Of a DNA stretch of 12,401 nt, positions 6,480 through 12,401 are shown one piece after another. A program made the position numbers and the translations under genes. The stretch covers positions 1-12,401 of the forward strand of contig JACKFH010000070.1 in the NCBI GenBank assembly GCA_020632575.1, in the 5' to 3' direction. The notes under the pieces are model-generated. The model searched no databases, was not told the origin of the DNA, and was given only the letters and a program-made list of their open reading frames with translations. The stretch is from Candidatus Omnitrophota bacterium (lineage in GTDB: Bacteria > Hinthialibacterota > Hinthialibacteria > OLB16). Position 1 is the stretch's first letter. Every line of letters starts with the position of its first letter.

Positions 6480-8825
6480 TTACGCCCCGATAAAGAAGCT
6501 CCGGACAATCATCCAGAGGATGACCATCGTTCCGAAGGCGCCGCCCACCTTGAGGGCGTAGTCCTGAATGACGCCGGATTCGACCCGACGGATTCTTTGC
6601 CCATAGTGCTGACAGACTTCCGCGATCCAATCGACAATCCGATCCACGACTCGAAGATCGAAACGTCCGCTCTTGCCCGAGGTGAACACAGTCACCCTTC
6701 CCGCTCCATTGACGATGCCGTCGATGATTCGCAGATCGAATCGGGCCAGGACATTTCGGACAATCTCCAAGCCACGGTAGAAAGTCCGAGCATAAAATTC
6801 GTCGACATAGTATTTGTTGTAGACGAGGTCATAGACTGGCCCCATGGCTCGAGCGCACTTGGCCGGGTCGATCACCCGAATTCGCTCCCAGTAAGTGAGG
6901 GCCGAAAGAATAATTCCTGATGTCGCGACAAGAATCGAAAGGATCATCGCCACAACATGCGCCGTGTGCTGAACATCATGATGACCCTCTTCATGCATGG
7001 CTGCAGCGTTCGCGACGGGCTCGTCATGGGCTTCCCCGTGAGCAGAGTGTTCCTCGACCGCGGTTCCCTCTTCTTGAGCAAAGGCCGCTGTCGTGAACAG
7101 CGTGGGGGCGTCGGCGTGATGGGTTGCAACCTGCGCCTCGGTTCCCCAGGGCACAACGCGTTCTTGGAAAAATCCGCCCAGTCCTAGGTGGGTCCAACCA
7201 GAGCAGATCGCGAGGATGGCCAGGACAACCAAGGGAACCTGCATGGTCCAGGGTCCTTCATGGGCGTGCTCCCAAGCATGACGGTCCCGAGGTTTCCCGG
7301 TGAAGGTCATGAAGATCAGTCGGAACATGTAAAACGCGGTGATGCCGGCCGCGAGGAGAAGGGCGATAAAGATGATCGCGTGATGGGGATTAATCATCCC
7401 CATCTCGAGAGCCCCCGCCAGGATTTTGTCCTTGCTATAAAAACCGGAAAAGAAAGGCACGCCTGAAATGGCCAGCGTTCCGACCAGCATGGTGATGAAG
7501 GTCACCTTGGTCTTGCCCGCGAGGCCGCCCATGTTCCGCATGTCCTGTTCGTGATGGAGGGCATGAATCACCGATCCGGAGCAGAGGAAGAGGAGCGCCT
7601 TGAAAAAGGCGTGGGTGGTGAGGTGAAACAGGGCGGCACTGTAGGCTCCCACCCCCAAGGCGGCGACCATGTATCCGAGTTGACTGAGCGTCGAGTAGGC
7701 AAGGACTCGTTTGATATCGAATTGTGTGATGGCGATCGTGGCGGCCATGATCGCCGTGAAGGTTCCGATGTAGGCGATGACCAGGAAGGCGGTGTCATTG
7801 AAAACCGGGAACAAGCGCGCCACCAGGTAAACGCCCGCGGCGACCATGGTGGCGGCGTGGATCAGGGCGCTGACCGGAGTCGGACCCTCCATCGCGTCGG
7901 GAAGCCAGATGTGGAGCGGAAACTGGGCTGATTTCCCAACCGCGCCGCAGAACAGTCCAAGCCCCATAAAGGTGAGAGTCCAAGGGCTGTCCGCCATGGC
8001 GCCATTTGCCAGAGCATCAAAAATCTCCCGGATCGAGAAGGTGTGAAAATTGTTATAGACAATGAAGAGTCCGATCGCGAAACCGAGGTCGCCCACACGG
8101 TTGGTGAGGAAAGCTTTTTTCGCCGCGGCGGCCGCGCTGTCCTTGTTGATGAAGAAGCCGATCAAGAGGAAGGAGGAAACGCCCACTAGTTCCCAGCAGA
8201 TATAGAGGACAAACAGGTTGTCGGTGAGCACCAGGAGGAGCATGGAAAAGGAAAAGATGCCGAGGTATCCGAAATAGCGGCTATAATTCTCCTCCCCTTT
8301 CATATACCCGAGCGAGAAAAGATGCACCAAGAAACTGATTCCGGCCACAACCATCAACATGATGGCGGTCAGGCTGTCGATCCAAAAACCCAGTTTCCAT
8401 GGGGTGCGTTCCCCAGTATCCGGATTTGTGAAAGCGATCCACTCGAAGGAGGCGATGTTTCCTTCGGATTGGTGATAGAAGAATTCGTCGCCACTCTCAT
8501 ACGCGCCGATAGCCTGGTGATAAATCGAATACGAGAGGCAGAGCGAAAGACCGATCGCGATCATGGCGATCCAATCGCCACCGCTTGGGAGATGGTTCCT
8601 GCCGAAAAACATCAGGATCCAAAAAGAAAGCAGCGGCAACAAACAAATCAGGAGACCCTTGGTTGCCATCCCAGTCGCGAGGTTGTCCAGGATCAAACCG
8701 CCCAGAAGGACAATGCCGGTCACCCATTGGCTTGGAGAGGGTTTTGCTCCGGCGGTCGTAAGCCGGTAAGCGCAGTAGGCCCCCAGAAGGATTAAACCCG
8801 AAAGAAAGAGGAGGGTTGGCGACAT
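6480..8825 (-). CDS. nuoL: NADH-quinone oxidoreductase subunit L
   Basis: This is the distal antiporter-like pump of complex I, 781 aa against about 610-660 in common forms. Essential residues are present: E212 in LYICWELVGVSSF, K298 in GAVGKSAQFPLHIWLPDAMEGPTP, and K465 in PFFSGFYSKDKIL. After the conserved core there is a long hydrophilic loop (about 567-623) rich in His and Glu, with ten histidines. Then come another membrane helix (about 622-646), the lateral-helix region, and two similar segments 26 residues apart (RFDLRIIDGIVN at 695-706, RFDLRVVDRIVD at 721-732), ending in a last hydrophobic helix (about 763-777). These two parts explain the extra length. The ATG at 8825 lies 5 nt after the nuoK stop, and AAGGAA (complement of 8834-8839), 8 nt upstream, lies within the end of nuoK, which suggests translational coupling. 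Confidence 0.97.
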   Translation of the reverse strand: MSPTLLFLSGLILLGAYCAYRLTTAGAKPSPSQWVTGIVLLGGLILDNLATGMATKGLLICLLPLLSFWILMFFGRNHLPSGGDWIAMIAIGLSLCLSYSIYHQAIGAYESGDEFFYHQSEGNIASFEWIAFTNPDTGERTPWKLGFWIDSLTAIMLMVVAGISFLVHLFSLGYMKGEENYSRYFGYLGIFSFSMLLLVLTDNLFVLYICWELVGVSSFLLIGFFINKDSAAAAAKKAFLTNRVGDLGFAIGLFIVYNNFHTFSIREIFDALANGAMADSPWTLTFMGLGLFCGAVGKSAQFPLHIWLPDAMEGPTPVSALIHAATMVAAGVYLVARLFPVFNDTAFLVIAYIGTFTAIMAATIAITQFDIKRVLAYSTLSQLGYMVAALGVGAYSAALFHLTTHAFFKALLFLCSGSVIHALHHEQDMRNMGGLAGKTKVTFITMLVGTLAISGVPFFSGFYSKDKILAGALEMGMINPHHAIIFIALLLAAGITAFYMFRLIFMTFTGKPRDRHAWEHAHEGPWTMQVPLVVLAILAICSGWTHLGLGGFFQERVVPWGTEAQVATHHADAPTLFTTAAFAQEEGTAVEEHSAHGEAHDEPVANAAAMHEEGHHDVQHTAHVVAMILSILVATSGIILSALTYWERIRVIDPAKCARAMGPVYDLVYNKYYVDEFYARTFYRGLEIVRNVLARFDLRIIDGIVNGAGRVTVFTSGKSGRFDLRVVDRIVDWIAEVCQHYGQRIRRVESGVIQDYALKVGGAFGTMVILWMIVRSFFIGA

Positions 8826-8830
8826 CGATT

Positions 8831-9136
8831 CTATTCCTTCATCGAAGTGAGCTCATCGAGATTGATCTTCGCTGAATGCGTGTAAATCGAAAGAATAATC
8901 GCCAGGGCGATTGCGGCCTCCGCGGCGGCGAGAATGATGACAAAGATGGCGAAGGTTTGGCCCCGGATGCCGGTTTCCACATAACGGGAAAATGCGATCA
9001 GATTCAGGTTCGCGGCGTTCAGGATCAGTTCGAGCCCCATCAACATCATGATGCCGTGTCGGCGAGTGATCATGATAAAAACGCCGATCGAAAAGAGGAT
9101 GGCGCTAACGATGAGGAAGTGGGGCAATCCAACCAT
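8831..9136 (-). CDS. nuoK: NADH-quinone oxidoreductase subunit K
   Basis: This is a small three-helix membrane subunit of complex I (101 aa, the family's usual length), related to MrpC/MnhC, that carries two buried glutamates of the proton path. Both are present: E36 in GLELILNAANLNLIAFS and E73 in LAAAEAAIALAIILS. The chosen ATG at 9136 follows the nuoJ stop by a single base and gives a family-like start (MVGLPHFLIVSAILFSIG). A TTG three codons upstream (9145) is possible and would overlap nuoJ. The best purine site, GAGGAG (complement of 9150-9155), lies 13 nt from the ATG and 4 nt from the TTG, so the site does not settle the choice; re-initiation after nuoJ would explain the ATG. Confidence 0.96.
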   Translation of the reverse strand: MVGLPHFLIVSAILFSIGVFIMITRRHGIMMLMGLELILNAANLNLIAFSRYVETGIRGQTFAIFVIILAAAEAAIALAIILSIYTHSAKINLDELTSMKE

Positions 9137-9137
9137 G

Positions 9138-9653
9138 TTAATCAATGCTCTCCTCGATCGATTTTCTGACCGGAGTCTGCGCGATCACCACCGCACCGAC
9201 CAAGGCCACCAACAACAGGATTCCGGCCACTTCGAAGGGCAGGAGGTAATCGGTCAAAAGCAGCACTCCGATCCGGTCCGCAGTGGGCTGCGGCGGTCCC
9301 ACCTCTTTGGCGGGCCAAGCGGTCGAAAGAATGGTGGCGACCAGAGTGAAAAGGGTCAGAACAACCACCAGCAAGGCGGGTCCCACCTGCATCATCACCT
9401 GTTCGCCGGAGACCCTCGCAATGTTGTGGGTGTACATGATTCCGAACAGCATCAGAACCAGGATGCCGCCGACATAAATGGCGATTTGTGTGATGGCGAG
9501 GAAGTCGGCTCCGAGCAGAATGTAAAAGCCCGCGAGCGTAGCGAATGTGGAGGCCAACCCCAAAGCGGCGTGGACCACATTCGGCGTGAAGGCCACGAAC
9601 AACGCTGACCCCACACAAACAAAAGCGAAAACAAAGAAGATAAAGTCGAACAT
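9138..9653 (-). CDS. nuoJ: NADH-quinone oxidoreductase subunit J
   Basis: This is a 171-aa, five-helix membrane subunit linking NuoH to the antiporter-like chain. The most diagnostic part is the third helix, QIAIYVGGILVLMLFGIMY, where the family has a distorted (pi-bulge) helix implicated in coupling. Also seen are the first helix FDFIFFVFAFVCVGSALFV and the last helix around PFEVAGILLLVALVGAVVIA. Length is near the family norm (about 165-185 aa). The ATG at 9653 starts 9 nt after the nuoI stop. GAGGAA (complement of 9666-9671), overlapping the last nuoI codons, is the likely ribosome site at a rather long 12-nt distance. Confidence 0.96.
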   Translation of the reverse strand: MFDFIFFVFAFVCVGSALFVAFTPNVVHAALGLASTFATLAGFYILLGADFLAITQIAIYVGGILVLMLFGIMYTHNIARVSGEQVMMQVGPALLVVVLTLFTLVATILSTAWPAKEVGPPQPTADRIGVLLLTDYLLPFEVAGILLLVALVGAVVIAQTPVRKSIEESID

Positions 9654-9662
9654 TTTTCGGTC

Positions 9663-10211
9663 TTATTCCTCAGTCGAGGGTTTCTCCTCCGAAGCCTCGG
9701 GTTCCGGTTCCGCCTCGGGGATTTTCGCATTCTTGCCAACGGCCTGTGCCTCGGGCGCTTTTTCCCAACCCAGAGGACGAGGCGGCGCTTGCTGGTACTT
9801 CATGAAATCGACAAACATTTCTCGCCGGTCGCGGAAGGTGACCTCGTATTCGTGGGTCATGTACAAGCTTTCAACGGGGCAGACCTCGACGCAGAGGTTG
9901 CACCACATGCATTTGTTGAAATCGATGGTGAACACATCCGGCCTGCGGTCTTTTCCCTTGCCGACACCTGTAACGACAATGCAGTCGACCGGACAATCTT
10001 TAGCGCACAGCAGGCAAGCGATGCATTTGTTGACATCGTTGAACAGCATGCCGCGGAATCGGGGCGGCATCTGTTTCCGGTGTTTCGGATACTGGAGGGT
10101 GGTGACTCGCTCCTTGTGCTCGACGAATTCGCGCCCCGTGACAGTCATGCCGACCAGCACGGTCACGAAACCATCGACCACGTTCTTGATATATTTTTTC
10201 ATGGCTTGCAT
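9663..10211 (-). CDS. nuoI: NADH-quinone oxidoreductase subunit I (two 4Fe-4S clusters)
   Basis: This is the ferredoxin-like peripheral-arm subunit that passes electrons towards the terminal cluster near the quinone site. There are 182 aa from the ATG at 10211. Two full cluster motifs are visible: C63-x2-C66-x2-C69-x3-C73-P in KCIACLLCAKDCPVDC, and C101-x2-C104-x2-C107-x3-C111-P in KCMWCNLCVEVCPVESLYM. The start at 10211 has GGAG (complement of 10221-10224) 9 nt upstream. The in-frame TTG at 10226 lacks a usable site, and the ATG at 10202 has a weaker one. The last 18 or so residues are a Pro/Glu-rich acidic tail (PEAEPEPEASEEKPSTEE), probably disordered and outside the conserved fold. It lies 20 nt after nuoH. 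Confidence 0.97.
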   Translation of the reverse strand: MQAMKKYIKNVVDGFVTVLVGMTVTGREFVEHKERVTTLQYPKHRKQMPPRFRGMLFNDVNKCIACLLCAKDCPVDCIVVTGVGKGKDRRPDVFTIDFNKCMWCNLCVEVCPVESLYMTHEYEVTFRDRREMFVDFMKYQQAPPRPLGWEKAPEAQAVGKNAKIPEAEPEPEASEEKPSTEE

Positions 10212-10231
10212 CTCGTCCGTCTCCAATCCTG

Positions 10232-11440
10232 TTATTGAGTTGCGGCCATTCGATCCCGACGGACCATTGGGGGTCTCCGGTCGGGACTCGGTTCACTCTT
10301 GTAGATTCTGATCATTGCCCAAATTGTTGCGGCGGCGATGACGGTTCCAAGGATATATCCCACGGTTGTTTTGTAAAAATAGAGTTGCCAAAGGGCGGTC
10401 CCGGTGACGGTGACCATCCCGAAAGGCAATAGAACCTTCCAACAGAGATACGTGAGCTGGTCGACACGCAGTCTCGGGAGAGTCCACCTGAGCCAGATGG
10501 CGATAAACATGAGGAACAGCGCCTTGAAAAGAAAGATGAACGGGGCGAGGAAAGGACCGATCACCGGGATCGGGAAAAGATGCCAACCGCCGAGGAAGAG
10601 GATGACTCCCAACGCCGAAACAACAAACATGTCGGCGTATTCCGCGAGGAAGAAAAAGGACCAGCGAATGCCGCTGTACTCGGTGTGACTTCCCGCCACG
10701 AGTTCCGACTCGGATTCGGCCAAATCGAAAGGCGTCCGGTTGGTCTCCGCCAGACTCGCGACGTAATACATGATGAAAGAGACAGTAGCGAAGGGGTTGA
10801 TCCAGGGCCAAACGTTCCAGGTGAGGATCGTCTTCTGTTGGTCCGCGATCTCGATCAGGTTCAAACTTCCCGCCATGATGATGATCGGCAGCAGATGCAG
10901 TGCGGTGGGAATTTCATAACTCACATATTGCGCCGCCGCCCGCATCCCGCCATAGATCGACCATTTGCTGTAGGAGGACCACCCCGCGACGATAATTCCG
11001 ACAACCACCACCGCCGAGGTGCCGAGGATATAGAATACCCCGATGTCCAGATCGGCCACCTTTAGGGTCGGGCCAAAAGGTATCGCCACATAAGACATGA
11101 GGGAACCGGCGAACACAAGAATGGGCGCGATGGTGAACAGCGGTTTGTCGGCCGAGGCCGGTAGGATGTCCTCTTTGAAAAGGAGTTTGACCGCGTCGGC
11201 GATGGTCTGAAGGCATCCATGGTACTTGCCAACCTCCATCGGGCCGAGACGCGCCTGCATATAAGCCGACACCTTTCGTTCCGCCCAGACAGATCCGAAG
11301 GCCAGAACCGAAATGAAGGCCATCATGAACACGCCGCCATAAAGAAGGCTGACATGAACGAACACCAGCCATTCAGGAGCTTCCGATCCAAAAAGGGCAA
11401 ATGGGATATTAATTACGAAGCGTACGGCCTCTTCGATCAT
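10232..11440 (-). CDS. nuoH: NADH-quinone oxidoreductase subunit H
   Basis: This is the membrane subunit that, with NuoB and NuoD, forms the ubiquinone/menaquinone entry channel. At 402 aa it is longer than the common 320-350 aa. Conserved blocks are clear: AERKVSAYMQARLGPMEVG (53-71), QTIADAVKLLFKEDILPA (78-95), and the quinone-channel loop ETNRTPFDLAESESELVAG (232-250) followed by HTEYSGIRWSFFFLAEYA. The extra length is mostly at the C terminus: after the usual last helix (about 335-355) there is a further hydrophobic segment, GYILGTVIAAATIWAMIRIY (361-380), and a basic tail rich in Arg and Pro. The ATG at 11440 has AGGA 8 nt upstream and begins 28 nt after the nuoD stop. Confidence 0.97.
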   Translation of the reverse strand: MIEEAVRFVINIPFALFGSEAPEWLVFVHVSLLYGGVFMMAFISVLAFGSVWAERKVSAYMQARLGPMEVGKYHGCLQTIADAVKLLFKEDILPASADKPLFTIAPILVFAGSLMSYVAIPFGPTLKVADLDIGVFYILGTSAVVVVGIIVAGWSSYSKWSIYGGMRAAAQYVSYEIPTALHLLPIIIMAGSLNLIEIADQQKTILTWNVWPWINPFATVSFIMYYVASLAETNRTPFDLAESESELVAGSHTEYSGIRWSFFFLAEYADMFVVSALGVILFLGGWHLFPIPVIGPFLAPFIFLFKALFLMFIAIWLRWTLPRLRVDQLTYLCWKVLLPFGMVTVTGTALWQLYFYKTTVGYILGTVIAAATIWAMIRIYKSEPSPDRRPPMVRRDRMAATQ

Positions 11441-11468
11441 GCTGGTTTCCTACACCCCAATATTCGCA

Positions 11469-12401
11469 TTAGCGGTCCACCTGACCCATCACAATGTCCA
11501 GGCTTCCCAGGGCCGCCACCAGGTCGGCCACATACATATGGTGAAACAGGTCCTCGATCGGACACAAACTGACAAAAGCGGGAGCTCGCGCTTTCACTCT
11601 TTGCGGAATGTTCTTTCCGCCTCCGATAATATAGAAAGCCAGTTCTCCACGCGGATTCTCGGTCCGCACATAAACCTCGCGACCCTTGGTCGCTTTGAGC
11701 ATCTTCGGAACCTTCCCGCAGAAATCTCCCGGGGGGAGTTGGTCGAGCGCCTGTTTAATCATCTTCACGCACTCGTACATTTCGAGGACTCGAACCTGAT
11801 ATCGGTCCCACGAATCGCCAACGGTCCCCTTCATTCCGGTACCGACACAAACCTCGAAGTCGAGTTCGGGATAGACGGAGTAAGGTTCGTCTCTTCGAAG
11901 GTCCCAATCGACTCCCGAAGCACGCAAGTTGACCCCGGTGAATCCATACTCGACCGCGTCCTCGGCCGAGATGATGCCGACATTCGCTGTGCGCCGAACG
12001 AAGATGTGGTTGTTCGATAGAAGATCGTTCAGCTCATCCAATTTCCGGGTGAACTGATCGAGGAACTTGGTAATCATTTCGACATGTTCGGGGAGAAGAT
12101 CCCAAAGGACTCCGCCGACACGAACATAGTTGTAAGTGAGACGCGCTCCGCAAACCGCTTCGAAGACGTCGAGAATGGTCTCGCGCTCGCGAAAAGCGAG
12201 GAGGAAAGGAGTAAACGCTCCGGTGTCGAGGCCGAATGTCCCGAGCGCCAAGAGGTGACTCGCGATTCGGTTGAGCTCGCAGATGATCAGACGGATGTAT
12301 TCGCCACGATAAGGAACCTCGAGGTCGGTGAGTTCCTCAACCGCGCGACACCAAGCCCAGTTCTCGTTCATCGAGGCCAGGTAATCCATCCGGTCGGTGT
12401 A
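11469..12401 (-). CDS. nuoD: NADH-quinone oxidoreductase subunit D (5' end outside the window)
   Basis: The last 310 residues of the 49-kDa-type subunit are visible; the frame runs open to the window edge, so the N terminus (about 80-100 residues in the family) is missing. NuoD descends from the large subunit of NiFe hydrogenases and forms the quinone-reducing pocket. Near the edge is TDRMDYLASMNEN, whose tyrosine (codon at 12381-12383) matches the quinone-binding tyrosine of the family. Other hallmarks are ELNRIASHLLALG, GARLTYNYVRVGGV, LRASGVDWDLRRDEPYSVY and the C-terminal SLDIVMGQVDR. It is a separate gene, not the NuoCD fusion end to end, but a fusion upstream cannot be judged here. The next gene is nuoH, not nuoE. 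Confidence 0.97.
   Translation of the reverse strand, partial: YTDRMDYLASMNENWAWCRAVEELTDLEVPYRGEYIRLIICELNRIASHLLALGTFGLDTGAFTPFLLAFRERETILDVFEAVCGARLTYNYVRVGGVLWDLLPEHVEMITKFLDQFTRKLDELNDLLSNNHIFVRRTANVGIISAEDAVEYGFTGVNLRASGVDWDLRRDEPYSVYPELDFEVCVGTGMKGTVGDSWDRYQVRVLEMYECVKMIKQALDQLPPGDFCGKVPKMLKATKGREVYVRTENPRGELAFYIIGGGKNIPQRVKARAPAFVSLCPIEDLFHHMYVADLVAALGSLDIVMGQVDR

Noticed and set aside
6630..6743. Duplicated RFDLR(I/V)(I/V)D segments in NuoL, 26 residues apart, as a novel repeat
   Set aside because: Similar paired ID/VD-GIVN segments near the C terminus occur in other long NuoL proteins as I recall the family. The DNA copies agree at only 26 of 36 bases, so this is an old family trait and not a recent event.

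Overview
The window holds the distal part of a respiratory complex I (NADH-quinone oxidoreductase, nuo) operon on the minus strand. A convergent plus-strand gene for a YyaL/DUF255-type thioredoxin-fold protein lies at the left end. The DNA is moderately GC-rich and the genes are bacterial in style, with ATG starts, Shine-Dalgarno-like sites and tight gaps. Nothing seen fixes the phylum. The long NuoL and NuoH variants and the palindromic repeats in the gaps suggest an uncultured, Gram-negative-type lineage with membrane-bound respiration, but that is inference.

Layout, in nuo transcription order from the right edge: nuoD (5' end cut by the window), nuoH, nuoI, nuoJ, nuoK, nuoL, nuoM, nuoN, then a small gene whose product looks like a degenerate citrate synthase/citryl-CoA lyase-fold protein. 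That last gene meets the YyaL-like gene tail to tail, with an 8-bp overlap of the coding ends. From nuoD to nuoL the gaps are only 1 to 28 nt, so co-transcription is very likely. nuoH directly follows nuoD, so the NADH-dehydrogenase-module genes nuoE, nuoF and nuoG are not in their common place between nuoD and nuoH.

The products work together as follows. NuoD and NuoI belong to the peripheral arm (quinone site and two 4Fe-4S clusters). NuoH forms the quinone channel at the arm-membrane junction. NuoJ and NuoK carry small membrane parts of the coupling path. NuoL, NuoM and NuoN are the three antiporter-like proton-pumping subunits, and their key charged residues are all visible.

The least ordinary parts lie between genes. 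The nuoL-nuoM gap (about 226 bp) is almost entirely a chain of eight consecutive, mostly non-identical hairpins. Four of them share a core while their arms differ in compensating ways. The nuoM-nuoN gap and the gap after nuoN each hold a copy of a second, composite palindromic repeat. The other point of interest is the citrate-synthase-like protein, which appears to have lost both catalytic histidines.
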